Notes: generated by a model from the sequence alone, not told the origin. Counted from the stretch's first letter, positions 1 through 11,385 are shown. The stretch: 64,000 nt of DNA from Dugong dugon (GCA_030035585.1 CM057472.1:87355601-87419600); one strand, 5' to 3'. A program made the numbers and translations.

Positions 1-769
1 TGAAATATTGCCTGCTGTGCATCAGTTATATTTACAATACTGGAATTTCCATAACAAGCTGAGCACAAATTATTTCCTATGATTTTAGTTTTGTGCCAAC
101 ATCCTATGTGAAGGTTTAGTTTTAAATTGTTCTTTCATGAAACAAATGCCTATTTGTCCTTAAACAGGCGAAATGTAGCTTCCTGCCTACATCAAGCTGT
201 AACATAACTTAAAACACAAACAGAAGTGAGCCTTTCATTTTCATAGTCTCTTCTGATATTATTGGGCGGTAAATGGTTATAAACTTGACATAGTCTATAT
301 AACATACGAACACATGTCTAACAATATTAAAACTTTACAGAAGGGAAGGCCATATCCTATAGTTCCCATGATATTAAACTTTGGACGCTAATCATTTCAA
401 TCTTGTGGTTTAGGATGTTTTGGGTCAAAATGAGTGTTGTTTGTTGGTGCTGACCATGAGATTAGAGTGGCGATTAGCAGCTAATCAATAATTGAAGCTG
501 CCAAAGCAGCATTCTACTATCTGACAAAATACTAAGTCATCATTTCATTTAGTTCTCAAAATATGCCAAAAATACGATGCTCTTGCTAATGCATAGTATA
601 GCTACTTTTAAGTGGCGTAAAGTTTTCAAAAATAATATTGCCATTTTTATTTTTATCTGGGGCAGTTGATATCTATGCCAGCTGATAACTGGGTAAAATA
701 AGGGAGCTTTATGGGAGGTTGCTTTGGCTTTATTAATAATATACAAACAGCACCAACAGTGACCTCAAA
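1..769. other. Unassigned AT-rich DNA
   Basis: No repeat family, splice-flanked exon or RNA gene is recognised here. Short open frames have no family resemblance. Confidence 0.4.
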
Positions 770-935
770 GTTGTGCCAGGTAAGCACTTTCCCTGTATTT
801 ATTCCTTTAGTTTTCACGACAGCTGTGAAGCCGGTATATGATTATTGTCCATGTTTTACTAATGAGGTAACTGAAGCTCAGAGAGCTTAAGCAACATGTC
901 CAAGGTCACACTCTAGAAATCTGAATCCTGGCAGG
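770..935 (+). repeat. MIR SINE fragment
   Basis: The order of landmarks follows the MIR consensus: a 'gccaggtaagcacttt' start, a 'gaggtaactgaagctcagag' core, and 'caaggtcacactctag' before a degraded tail. It is old and diverged, as expected for MIR in any placental mammal. Confidence 0.75.
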
Positions 936-1572
936 ATAACTCTAGCATTTGTGCTCTTGTCCAAGACTGGAGGTTAGAGGCCATCTGCTGAAGGCATTTT
1001 TAGTATCTGGAATATGAGTAATGTCTATAGTGATGCAAAGGGGCTGGCTGTAAATTTCATGGAATGGGAAATGAAAACCCCACACTTCCTTGTCTTGAAG
1101 TTGAGGCAATATATAGCCTAGGTTAACTGAATATTCAGGCAGAATGACAGATTCATTACAATTATCACAAATGAACACAGATGGACACTCTTCAAACAGG
1201 GATTCATATTGAATTTTAATGGTGCTCTTCTGCAGAACACATTTGCAAAATGGATCATAGCATATTCATATTTCCCTTTAGCTTGCCAAATGTGAGATGA
1301 TTAAGAAATATGCTTGTACTTTAAATATCCTCGCCATATATTTGCATATTTCAAATGTATGTGTCCACAATAAATATTTGTTGATGCATATGAATGTATA
1401 CAAACAAACATACATGAAGCAGCACACACATATACTTAATTTCACAAATATTGGTTGGGGACATACTGAATATAAACTAGGACTGGAAAATGATGGAAAT
1501 ACAAAGATAAAATTCTTTTATTTCCCAAGGCGTTTTAAAAGGGGAGGCGAGAGGTGCTCACCATTGTTTCTG
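936..1572. other. Unassigned DNA
   Basis: Nothing recognised. A 124-codon frame at 1297-1671 runs into the next repeat and has no protein-like content. Confidence 0.4.
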
Positions 1573-1767
1573 GTAGTGGTTCTCAAAATGGGATCTCCGA
1601 ACCCCAGCACCAGCATCACCTGGGGACTTGTTAGAAACACAAATTCTTGGGTCACACCTGAGACCTACTGAATCAGAAACTCTGGGGTTGGGTTGGGTTT
1701 CAAACGTATGTTTTAAAAAGTCCTCCATGTGGTTCTGATTCACATTGAAATATAAGAACCACTGGGC
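1573..1767 (-). mobile_element. MER5-type hAT-Charlie element
   Basis: The two ends are inverted: 'gtggttctcaaa' at the left and 'gaaccactg' at the right. The interior carries MER5 landmarks ('agcatcacctgggg', 'actgaatcagaaactctggg'). It is a non-autonomous DNA transposon of the hAT-Charlie group, without coding capacity. The strand is set relative to my memory of the MER5A consensus. Confidence 0.8.
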
Positions 1768-1799
1768 TACAGGAAAGCTTTAATGTGCTAAAGGTAGCT

Positions 1800-2095
1800 A
1801 GAGATTAATTTCAGCTGGGGACATCCACGATGACTTGAAGAAGGAGGTGTTATTTGAGCAGAGAGACTTTGGCTGATAGAAATGAGGAAGAAGGGAAATA
1901 AAAGCAAAGAGAAGAGAGGAAGCCATCGTTGGCTTGGTTGGGTTAGAGTACAGGTTACTGAGGGCCAAAAAACCTAGATGGAAGTCAGATAATGGTAGAC
2001 CTTGAGTGACATGTGGAGTTTAGACATTATTATGAAAATAATAAGGAATTATTGAGGGTTTCTGAGTGGGACAGAAGTGTGATCAAAGTTACCTT
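1800..2095 (+). repeat. Old dispersed repeat fragment, family not named
   Basis: Phrases such as 'gaaggaggtgttatttgagc' and 'gagtgggacagaagtgtgat' match a mammalian dispersed repeat that also appears near 3.7, 25.2 and 47.0 kb in this window. I cannot name the family with confidence. Confidence 0.35.
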
Positions 2096-2307
2096 CCAAG
2101 AGTTTTTTGTGTGTGCCCAGTGAATATAACTCAGCAGAAGTACTGAGTTAATAGAACTTCACAGTTATTAACCAATATTTTTCACCCCCATTAAGAACAC
2201 TAAGAATTATTTATACATCATGACTAGAGTCATGATAATCTCTGCTCTTTGTTGACTACTTGGATGCGTGCATCTTAATTTCAGTAAGCTGGCAATGCCT
2301 AAGTCTC

Positions 2308-2308
<1 letters not shown>

Positions 2309-2340
<32 letters not shown>

Positions 2341-2353
2341 TGCGTGTGTGTGC
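2309..2353. repeat. (TG)n/(TGCG)n simple repeat
   Basis: A run of TG dinucleotides turns into four to five TGCG units and then returns to TG. Alternating purine-pyrimidine DNA of this kind can adopt Z-DNA. The CpGs inside the tract stand out against the CpG-poor surroundings. Confidence 0.95.
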
Positions 2354-3660
2354 TATTTGCTAACAGGGAGAGCACAGCTGCTTTAGAATTCAGCTGGGTT
2401 TTAGGCAACTGCATAAAGACAAAGAAAAATGTTGCTGCCTCATAGTGCTTTCTTTGTTATTTGGCAATCAGAAGGATGACTGTGCTCTGAAGTGGTGCAG
2501 GTGGCCTCTTCCGATACTAATTCCAGTGTCTCAACCAGTTCAGCATCGTAAGGGAGTTCTCTAGAAGGGAAAATAATTCTGTCTCTATCCCTGATTGCTT
2601 CTATTTGTCCAGGATTGTGGACACCTGCTTGGCCACCCACCTTCCTTTTCTTCACTCTCCACTTGCGTCATCTTTCTACTTCCCTGGGTCAGCCTGTGTA
2701 TCTCAATACATCTGCACCCTGGATGAGCTCATTCATTCATTGACTTTTTCTTAATTCTCATTGTGCCTTCTTTTGTTAGCATGATTGATCCTCTGCTTTG
2801 CAGGAGCAGGTGGATGAATTGGTTTATTGCTTTAAAAAAAATCTTTCCTCTTCTCTCTTTTATTGTACCAATCTTTAGTCAATCTTTGGTTCAGCCAGCT
2901 CATTCTCCCTGTATTGACTAATCTCTTTCTGTGTCTATCATGCTCGTCGTGAGGGAATCCATGCTGGGTCTACTGTTGAGTAGGGAAGGTAAAAGCCCAC
3001 TGATAAAGTTGCTGTGATTCACAATGTTTAAGTGGGAGAGGGATTGAGTCATGGAGGCCATAAGTACTGATTGTCATATAACTCATTTGCTAAAATGCCC
3101 TTTAAGACCCTAACGGAATAGTTCCAATTATCCTCCCCACATTCTAATGGAACTGCAGGATTTAATAGCAAGCCATTTTATAGTCTTAGGCACATCTTGT
3201 CTAACACTTAAGAATCTTTGCTACACACTTTTGCTTCCCTCAATTTTTGGACTTTTGGAGGTGCAAATTTACTTAGTCCAGGACTTTAAGTGTCCTTTAT
3301 CCAGTCCAGTTTAAAATGATCCAGATATTAGATTTCTTCTCTATCCTTTGAGAAGACTTTCAGAATACAGTTGACTACATGGCACTTCATAGTAATCTAA
3401 TTTTTAACTAATATGAAATTATATAAGCTCTCAATAGGGCATTTGATGTCTACTAGAGATTGCAAAACGTATTTTTTGTTTCAGCCCAATAAGATTCTCT
3501 CCTCCATCTAGTAAAATAATGATGATAATAATAGTATTGCAATAATAAAATCAGCTAAATATGGTGATTAATTATTACAACATTTTATCATTCCAGTAAC
3601 TCAAGCAAAGCCATTACCTTACATATTCTGTAATACTTAGCTCAAGAACTATGTTCAAGG
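2354..3660. other. Unassigned DNA
   Basis: No recognised repeat or exon. A 71-codon minus frame at 2440-2655 is the only protein-like stretch and has no recognised family or convincing splice context. Confidence 0.4.
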
Positions 3661-4110
3661 GGCTATATTGGATACTGTGATGTTAATAAAGGAAAATGGG
3701 ATATGATATTAGCTTCTAGAGGTTAAAAATTGCATGAGGAAGAGAGATTATGCAGACCAAAAATAAATAAGTAAATAATACTTGGCGGAGAGTAACAGGT
3801 TCTTTCATTAAGGTGCAAAATGTATTGGTAGAAAAGAGATGAGCATAATTCCAGATGCTGAAGTCTATAGAAGGCACATAGAGGAAACATAAAGAATTTA
3901 GTAGATTTTGAAAAGTAGAGAAGAAGGGAAAGGACATTCTGGGCAGAGTAAAATACACAGAAATTGGAGAATATATGAGTGTTTGTGAACACTACATAAT
4001 TTAGAGGAACTGGAGACTATGGGAGGTTGTATAGTGTAGTTTGGAAAAATAAACTAGGGGACAATTACTGACATTGGATTTAACTTGGTTAGCAGTGGGG
4101 AACCATTAAT
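3661..4110 (+). repeat. Old dispersed repeat fragment, family not named
   Basis: The region resembles the same old repeat as 25200-25850: a block with 'aataaataagtaaataata', then a 'gaagggaaaggacattctgg' section, then an end reading 'agcagtggggaaccattaa'. Divergence is high, so both limits are approximate. Confidence 0.3.
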
Positions 4111-4119
4111 GGTTTCAAA

Positions 4120-4342
4120 CAAGAATCAGCATACGACAGCCCACAGGCCAAATCTAGCCCACTGTCTGATTTTGTAAATATAGTTTTATTGAGACACAGC
4201 CATATTCACTTGTTTATATATTGTTGATGACCACTTGCATGCTACAATGGCAGAGTCGAACAGTTGTAACAAGGACTGTTTGGCACAAAAAGCTTAAAAT
4301 ATTTACCATCTGGCCCTTTACAGAAAAGTTTGCTGAGCTCTG
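4120..4342 (+). mobile_element. hAT-like MER repeat, copy 1
   Basis: The interior ('ggccaaatctagcccac', 'gttttattgagacacagcc', 'atatttaccatctggccctt') matches the element at 56486-56708, which has clear inverted ends and an 8-bp target duplication. In this older copy the ends are degraded and no duplication is obvious. Confidence 0.7.
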
Positions 4343-4705
4343 GGTTTACTTCCATAAAGTACATTATATTGTGCCAGGATGCACTATCTAGAATCATAAC
4401 GGGCAGTCCTTTAGAAGGTAGGTGTTTCTGAAGCAGTGTCCTGTAGCTTAGGGGCTCATATCTTTGGATGAATGAGTGAGTGCCTATGTACTTCTGTTAA
4501 GATGTCATGGTTTAGTGGAGTTTGGGTAACAGCAGGAAGTATTGTTAGTTTTTGGACAAAAGACCGACGTGAGGGTAATCAGAGAGCTGTGCTGTGTCTT
4601 GTTTGGACCACAGTCTGCGTTACTGGGAAAGACATCTAAAAACATCGGAGAAAGTTTGTCACCAGAAGTGATTCATGAGGGTAAAACTACAGTTATGAGA
4701 AGGTT
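4343..4705. other. Unassigned DNA
   Basis: Nothing recognised between the hAT-like repeat and the following LTR. Confidence 0.4.
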
Positions 4706-5166
4706 GCTATCATGGATTGAATTGTATCTCCCCAAAATATGTGTTGGAATCCCAATTCCTATACATGTGGATATAATCCCATTTGAAATCGGGTTTTCTT
4801 TGTTATGTTAATGAGTCCATATCAGTGTAGGATGTGTCTTAAACCTATTCACTTTTGAGATTAAAAAAAGAGCAGATTAGACATGGAGATAAGCAAACAC
4901 AAATAAGGGACATTATATGGATACATTTCAAATCTAGCCTTATTTTAAACAAAATGCCAGATGGAGATCACCAAGCAATGCCCAGAAGAATGCTAGAGAA
5001 GCTGAGACAAGGATTTTCCCCCAAAGTGGACAGAGAGAGCCTTCCCTTATAGCTGGCACCCTGAATTCAGACTTTCAGCCTCCTAAAATGTGAGAAAATG
5101 ACTTTCTGTTCATTAAAGCCACCTACTTGTGGTATTTCTGTATGGCAGCAGTAAGACACTAAGGCA
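4706..5166 (+). mobile_element. MaLR-type solitary LTR (MLT1-like)
   Basis: It opens with 'atggattgaattgtatctcc' and closes with a 'ttaaagccacctacttgtgg' block and 'ggcagcagtaagacactaa', the 5' and 3' landmarks of ERVL-MaLR LTRs in sense orientation. No internal retroviral sequence is present. The middle is diverged from the MLT1 form I know. Confidence 0.7.
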
Positions 5167-5727
5167 TTTGAAGAAACATTGGATAAAATACCCAGTGAGA
5201 CTACAGGATAGTGTGTCACAGGAATGAGAACATCTTGATGGGCTTTAACCATGCCACTTCTCACACATCCAGGGCTGCCCCAGAAATCTCCTTCACCTTC
5301 AGCTATGTCCTACCAGCACCCAGCTCTCAAAGATTCTGCATTTATCACAAATAATACACACGGAGCTTCCTTCCTTACACCTGTCAATTATCTACTAGTG
5401 GCAGGTGGGGAGAGAGTGAGGAGGGCTTAATTAGTGCAGGATTATTTCACATATATAAATTCCTTACTTGGTTTTGTTTCATCATCAACAACTTACTTGG
5501 CTTTCAATGGATGACATATGCTTTATTAGTTTATACTTACAGATTTTTAAAAAGTAATGTCTGCATGATTAACTTACTTAAAGGTCGTGGTATTTATCAC
5601 ATCATATAGCACTATCAATTTTCAGAGGCATCAAATCCATTCAGCTTTTCTGCAGCAGTGTGAGCCAGAGGTCCCATGTGAAGCCCATGCCTCCCTAACT
5701 GGTGCAAAGGCTTTGGCTAAAAATGAG
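5167..5727. other. Unassigned DNA
   Basis: Nothing recognised. Confidence 0.4.
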
Positions 5728-5868
5728 CATCCATCCTTCTCCCCGCCTCCTTCCTCCCTTCCCACTTTCTTCCATTCCTTCCTTCTCTCCTTTCCTTCCT
5801 TCCCTCTTTTCTTCCTTTCTTCTTCTCTCCCTCCCTCCCTCCTTCTTTCCTTCTTTCTTCTTTTTTTA
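5728..5868. repeat. Polypyrimidine CT-rich tract
   Basis: About 140 bases are almost purely C and T on the plus strand, built from TTCC and CCCT units. The 115-codon frame across it (serine, proline, leucine and phenylalanine rich) is a composition artefact. Confidence 0.9.
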
Positions 5869-6660
5869 ATATATCTAGCACACGTAGGTGCAATGACTGT
5901 GGACTTTCTTAATGGAGCCAGTATGGCAGAGTAAAAAAGTCAGTGATGTATATACTAAGTACCTGGAGGTTAAACTTCTAGGGAGCTCCCAGGCTAAGTG
6001 GTACCTTTTGTTCAGGACTGGGAACTCTCAGTTGAGAGAATTCAGTGGATGTTTTAGTATCTATATGGATGAATTTAAAAATCTAGCCTTTATTTTAAAT
6101 AAGGTCTTTGAAGAATGACTCAAATAGTGTAAAACTTTCCGAGGAAATCTGTAACTAAAGCTGTGAAAATTCCCCAGGTGCAGTGATGATATGAGCAAGG
6201 ATGGACTTTTTTTTTTTTTTTTTAAGCATGTTATCTTCAAGGAGCAACAGTGAGAAAATAAAGGGGACAGGAACTGCTTTCATTAAACAGAAACTCAAAT
6301 TTTTTAAGTGGTGCTTCTGTAAACACAGCTGAGATCCACCCCCCACCCCCGCCCCTGTGTTTCATCATGTGGCTGATATATCACGCTGTAAGTTATATTC
6401 TGTAGATTCATAGTTTCTTCTTCTTTAGTGTTCTCCATATTCCATATCTGCAATCTTTCTAACAAGTTATTCACTTTGTCCGCCTATTTTTGTAATTGCC
6501 CAACTGGAAATAATTGGAATGGTTGATAATTATATTTTAAAAAAATGCTTTGATATGTGCATTCATTCTAGAATTTTAGGAGGATGTGTTGGTCTAGTGT
6601 AGATATTCTCAGCCATAATACTGAGAAAAGTTGTAGGTTATCGTAGTAAATGTTTGGAAA
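5869..6660. other. Unassigned DNA with a poly-T run and a C-rich patch
   Basis: A run of about 16 T lies near 6209-6224 and a C-rich patch at 6338-6358. No SINE or LINE body is recognised next to the T run. Confidence 0.4.
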
Positions 6661-6692
6661 TCTCTCTCTCTATATATATATAGATATATATG
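6661..6692. repeat. (TC)n(TA)n simple repeat
   Basis: A short TC tract is followed by TA dinucleotides interrupted once by 'gata'. Confidence 0.9.
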
Positions 6693-7768
6693 TATTAGTT
6701 AGAGTGGATTCACCATACTCTCATGCTTCTGTATTCTAGCAAACTTCTTTCAGAGGGGGAAAGGGGGTAGAGGGAACTGGCCAGCCAAAGTCCCAGCTTT
6801 GTCTGAGGAGTGCATTCTGCCTGTCAACATCATGCCTCAAGTCGTGTCTTGGAAAAAGAGATTGAGAAAGTTTTCTCCAGTAAATAACAATTCCAAAAGC
6901 AAGATAGAATGAAGCAGATCTGGATACACAGAGGTAGAGCAACCTCTCCTCCACTCTGCTTTGGGAAACCAGGGAAGAGAGAAAAAGACCAAAGGAGGAG
7001 GTGAGTGAGAGACTTAACAGAAGGAGAAATAAAATGAGAATACGTCACAGGGTTTGCACTGCCCGAGAACTCAAGGAACAGAATGGAACCCATCGCACAT
7101 GATTGGGATCCTGGTCGCCTGGTTACCCCCAACCCCATGCATAGGAATTGGGCCCTCATTATGCTCTAAATTGTATCACCTGAGCAGATTTTACTCATGT
7201 CTATGTTACACTTATCAGATGGGAAGGATGGCATCTGCCACATGGGTATATAGTAGAAACTCACTACACTGTAGGTTCATGTGTGTGGTCTCCAGGGGAG
7301 ATGGGTGCCCCATAGCCCAGGCCACTCTTCTTTTTTATTGTGCTTTGCAGTCTTTTAAGCATTTGACACCCTGGAGTTGGGAGACTAAAGGGTTATTATA
7401 CTTTACTGATGCCCTTCACATTAAGGTAATATACAGTCTTTACAGAATTAATGCAACATGTCCGTATTTATTAGGAAAAGGAAATTTCAGCTGATGTAGT
7501 CCCATTTTGCGTGTCGTATAAATACGTTCTGCTTAGTAAAATCATTCTTATGGATCTAAAATAAAAATACGCTTAAGTGTTCCTACAAAAGTACTGATTC
7601 TCCAAGTTTTATTTTGAAAAGAAAATACCTCGAGTTCTTTTCTACTTTTATTTAGAACTATAGACCTTTCATATTTTTCTTTTTCATTATTAAAGAAGGG
7701 ATGACATTCCTTTGAATGAGATAAGATGGACCTTTTGTTTATAATGCTCTTGTGTTCATGTTTGGTTC
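6693..7768. other. Unassigned DNA
   Basis: Holds a 146-codon plus frame (7054-7494), which I rejected as coding, and no repeat that I recognise. Confidence 0.4.
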
Positions 7769-7785
7769 CCCCCCCCCCCCCCCCG
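7769..7785. repeat. Poly-C run
   Basis: About 16 to 17 consecutive C on the plus strand. Exact length is unreliable in most sequencing data. Confidence 0.9.
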
Positions 7786-7845
7786 GTCTTCAAGGAGCTA
7801 TGGGAAACCAACTGAGGACCATTGTTTCCGGACTAATTGTCATTA

Positions 7846-8345
7846 CAGGTAGTCCTGGACTTACGACAGGGTTCTGTTCTGATGACTCCATCGTAAGTTT
7901 GTTCTGAAGTAAGTCAAATACCTCATTTTTTTTTTTTTTTAGTTTTCATTATTATTGCCTTTTATTATCAGTGTCTTTATAAATCCAATCTTTATTTGTC
8001 TTTGGAGATTGGAAACATGACATATAAACTTAAAAGATATATTTTAATACATACATATGTAAAAAAATAGATGCGCTTATAAAAAAATGGGTAACATTGG
8101 CATTTTGTCAGTTGTGGTAATTACTCCACTTGTGGAAGGTTCTGGGTCATCTGGATTATCCCTGGGAATGGGGATGGCGTTTCTAGCTAGAAAATTAGTG
8201 AGAGCTGTCGGTATGGTCCTGTTACTCACTGCAACATTATATGAAGTATGTATTACTAATGATAAGATGTAACAACAACAAAAAAAAGATGGTCTTAAGT
8301 GTGGTTCGTCAATACTCAAACACATCGTAAGTCAGTGACTACCTG
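7846..8345. mobile_element. Tc1/mariner-type DNA transposon, non-autonomous
   Basis: The element is bounded by TA dinucleotides (7844-7845 and 8346-8347). Its inverted ends share 'caggtagtc' followed by 'gacttacga'. TA target duplication is the hallmark of the Tc1/mariner superfamily. The 500-bp interior has no recognised transposase, and the roughly 80-codon frames in it are unrelated to any family I know. The ends are close to those of the element at 11015-11385. Confidence 0.8.
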
Positions 8346-8419
8346 TACTTGTTTTTACTATGGTTTCTTCCAACCCAGTGGGTGAGGCATTTTGATGTCC
8401 TCCATCTGGAAATCAACTG

Positions 8420-8600
8420 ATACTAAAATTTCTGAGCACTTGCTATATGTCAGGTTCCATTCTTAGTGCCTTGAATGTACAATTTTTTTCTTCACAACAA
8501 CCCTCTTATTTCCATTATTACAGGTGAGGAAATGGGGGCTTAAAGAGGGCACATGGCTGTGGTTAGGACTTCAAGAGCCAGAATGCCTGGTATTGAGGCC
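8420..8600 (+). repeat. MIR SINE fragment
   Basis: MIR order is visible: 'tgagcacttgctatatgtca', 'cttcacaacaaccctc', 'ggtgaggaaatgggggctta', then a degraded 3' part. Confidence 0.75.
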
Positions 8601-8862
8601 TGTGGGGTTGTGGCCTTCTGGAGCCTCTGCCCGCTTCAGACCTAGAGTCCAGCAGGCTCATGTCTTCAGCCCACCTTCTACTTCGGGTTTCTGCTCCGCT
8701 TCCCATTTATGAAGATGCCTATCTTGCTTTAAAGGTGGCATGCACTTTTATTTTTCCTTTTTTTTAGTAGCTACTATTGTACATTTGTTGCAGAGTGTGG
8801 TCTTAAAACATGACCTTAAAAAAGACTCCTCACTTTGAAACTCTTTTTTCTTTCTGCTTTAA

Positions 8863-8980
8863 AGGTGTCCATAAAGTCTGGAAACAGACAAATATACACG
8901 ATGTGGTTAAAAATGTCATCAATCTGTAGAAAGCAAAATAATATTATCTATGTTTCCATACTTTATGGATACCCTTCACT
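8863..8980. mobile_element. Small inverted-repeat element (MITE candidate)
   Basis: Bases 8861-8886 and 8951-8976 are inverted repeats matching at about 23 of 26 positions (shared core 'ccataaagt' and 'tggaaaca'). The spacer is only about 64 bp. TTAA occurs at 8859-8862 and at 8981-8984, but the right copy is offset from the repeat end, so the superfamily is open (piggyBac-like or mariner-like). Confidence 0.6.
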
Positions 8981-9124
8981 TTAAGAAAAAAGTTTTTTTT
9001 TTCTGAGACCTCAGAATAAAACATATCAAGTCCTCTGAGTCTGAATTTCGCCGGGGAGATAGGATGAGAAATGGAAGGATGAGAATATCTGCTACTGATG
9101 CATTATTAATAAACAAATTAAACA

Positions 9125-9320
9125 GCACCATTTAATGAATGCCTGCTCTTGCTATGAACTCTTCATAGATCATCTCGCTATTCCTCAAAACAAGTCTGCC
9201 AGGTAGGCTTTGTAAGTCCCATTCTACAGATGCATAAGTCCAAGGAGACCAAGTGACTTGCTCAAGGTCACTGAGACTGTAAGCTACGTGGGGATTTCAT
9301 GTCAGGTCAAGTCTAAAGCC
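9125..9320 (+). repeat. MIR SINE fragment
   Basis: MIR landmarks include 'taatgaatgcctgctc', 'cattctacagatgcataag' and 'gctcaaggtcactgag'. Confidence 0.7.
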
Positions 9321-9559
9321 CTAGCTCTTTCCCCCAGATGGTAACCTTGACTCCTGTAATTAATATTCTGTTCCTTCCTTGCCCATCTTCCAGATTTCCT
9401 GAAAAAGAATGACTTAAAAATGTTTAGTTTCCATTTGCTAATAATAATTTTTAAAAAGATTTCTCCCTCGATGCAGGTCCTGTCTCAAGCCCTGATAACC
9501 CTTCAAGGGAAGAATTTGTTTCTAAATTTTTCTGTATTTCCTGAACCATCTTTCTGTGT

Positions 9560-9845
9560 AGAAGTATGCAGACTAGACATTTTCTTGACCATTTTAATGC
9601 TCGTTTATTCTTCCCGCTGCTTGCACCACTCATCTTGGCCCTAAATCACGTGTTCTTCCTTTGATTTTTATTTAAATATATGCATGGATTTTATCATTTT
9701 AATTTGAAAGTTAGTGTTTTCAGGGGAGAACCTATGAATTTTCTATTTTCTTTCCCAGGGCGTGATGTCGTAGCTTATGAAATAAAAGTCTAACTGTGTG
9801 ATCTGGGTAAAATGCTGTCATTTTGAGTTATGAAATGATCTCTAT
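9560..9845 (+). repeat. Unnamed repeat, copy A (pairs with 17780-18070)
   Basis: Shares a colinear string of matches with 17780-18070 in the same orientation: 'ggccctaaatca', 'tatgaattttctattttctt' against a near-identical block, and 'tgtgatctgggtaaa'. It is either an old dispersed repeat or an old local duplication. Confidence 0.6.
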
Positions 9846-10104
9846 CAAAGTTATTGTCAACTGCAGTTCCTCTTGTTGGTTTTTTATGCTTTAATGATAA
9901 ACAATTCATAGCTCCACTTCCCCTCTTCCAGCCTAACACCCTCAACTAGAAACTTAATTATCACAAAGACAGGTGTGGGGAGCTGAGTTGCTCCTGGTCA
10001 CCCTCCCCTCCTTGTTTCAGACCTGGGTCTGAGGTGAGCTGGGAAACATGACCTCATCTCCGTCTCAGGTCCGAGCTGCTATTTGTAGTCCTTGACTCTC
10101 CCAG
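9846..10104. other. Unassigned DNA
   Basis: Nothing recognised. Together with 9321-9559 it flanks the unnamed repeat copy A. Confidence 0.4.
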
Positions 10105-10351
10105 TGTGCCTCCTTGAAAAACAAACAAAAAAAGGTGGTTGAGTCAAGTAAACTCTAACTCATGGTGATTCCCAGTGTGTGTCAGGGTAGAAGAGTGCTC
10201 CTTAGAGCTTTCAGTGACAGATTTTTTCAGAAGTAGATCGCCATGCCTTTTTTCTGAGGTGCCTCTGGGTGAACTCGAACCTCCAACCTTTCAGTTAGCA
10301 GCCAAGTGCATTAACCATTTGCACCACCTAAGGAATCCGATGTGCCTCTTT
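10105..10351 (-). mobile_element. AfroSINE with target duplication
   Basis: The SINE body spans 10116-10340 in antisense. Its tRNA-like head lies at the right ('aacctccaacctttcagtta', then 'gcaccaccta') and the 3' end at the left ('actcatggtgattc'). It is flanked by an 11-bp near-perfect duplication, 'tgtgcctcctt' (10105-10115) and 'tgtgcctcttt' (10341-10351). Confidence 0.9.
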
Positions 10352-11012
10352 ACCTCTTGTTAATCCTGGTTCCTGATCGGCTATTAAAAGTCTGGGCTAA
10401 GAATTTCCTTTCCCTGCTCTGTCACTTCATCTTTTTCCTTTCCTCCCACATATTCCCTTCAGATATGCAGGGAGGAGGTGAAGCTGTGGTTGAGCCTGCA
10501 ATCCATCTTACTTGAACCTACTTGAAGGTTGTCTCCTAGGTAAGGGAACTAGAAATAGGGACCGAGAGTTTGATTCCAGCATGAAAGCTGGGCGTTGGTC
10601 CTGATCCACCTTGTAGAGTGTTAAATCGACTCGGGCATCAGCTAAATTATTTCTGCAAGACCGAAGTATTTTGATCGAAATGGACAAGCAGGCAAAGGGA
10701 TTTGCAAAAGAATTCTGTTTTCTGGCCCGCAAGCATGCTAGCAATGAGAAGGCCTTGTTCAGAATCCCACATTTGAGCTCCCTCTGGTGGCAAAATATAA
10801 ACACACCTCAGTGTGCATAGAAAAGTTCTACCATGAAAGGAATTCTTTCTTTATTTGACATTAAGACCTTATTTCCAATTTATGTTTTAACCTGGAAAGT
10901 GTTTGGTAACCTATTATGTATTTATGTCTTATCTCTATTTATTTGATTGCTAATTACCTGCAACACAGTGATGAGTCATGCAATGCATTTTATAAATTAT
11001 TTAAAAATATAA
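10352..11012. other. Unassigned DNA, locally CpG-containing
   Basis: No repeat recognised. Around 10550-10750 CpG occurs more often than in neighbouring DNA, and a CTCF-like motif follows. A 98-codon minus frame at 10508-10804 has no recognised family. Confidence 0.4.
10775..10792 (-). promoter_or_regulatory. CTCF-like binding motif
   Basis: On the minus strand the bases read 'ccaccagagggagc', matching 13 of 14 positions of the CTCF core CCASYAGRKGGCRS; the one mismatch is A for the C of GGC. It lies in DNA with no recognised repeat. Motif only; occupancy is unknown. Confidence 0.4.
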
Positions 11013-11014
11013 TA

Positions 11015-11385
11015 CAGACAGTCCTGGATTATGAACAAGTTCCATTCCTAAGTCTATCTTTAAATCAAATTTGTACATAAGTCAGAAAATTTAGGTACGG
11101 TTTGTACCTAATGTCAGTTAGTCAAATGTTTCTCTTAGTATATAGTGTACCTTTCTATGAATAAAAAACATTAAAGAAACACTTTCAGATACACTAAAGC
11201 ATCTTTAACATAATAATACAGTAATAATAATAATAATGTTTTGATGTGTGTCGCAAAGTAGTGCCCGTTTGTTATTATGAACCATTGACTGTCCCTTGAA
11301 TTTTTAATATAATAGGATTTATGGGGGTTGGTTCTTAATAATGGGTTATACTTAAGTCTGACATTCATAATCTGGGGACTGCCTG
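11015..11385. mobile_element. Tc1/mariner-type DNA transposon, second copy type
   Basis: Flanked by TA at 11013-11014 and 11386-11387. The left end 'cagacagtcctggattatga' and the reverse of the right end ('caggcagtcc', then 'gattatgaat') are inverted repeats. The interior is AT-rich with a (TAA)n run near 11223 and no transposase. Confidence 0.75.

Noticed and set aside
2440..2655. 71-codon minus frame with acidic, protein-like composition
   Set aside because: Not recognised and without splice context. Insufficient to call a gene.
4919..6105. Similarity between about 4919-4951 and 6068-6105 ('aatctagcctt.attttaaa')
   Set aside because: Only about 30 AT-rich bases with gaps. It does not extend on either side, so it is likely chance.
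7054..7494. 146-codon plus-strand open frame
   Set aside because: No family resemblance, no domain pattern, and no convincing splice or promoter context. Frames of this length arise by chance in 64 kb.
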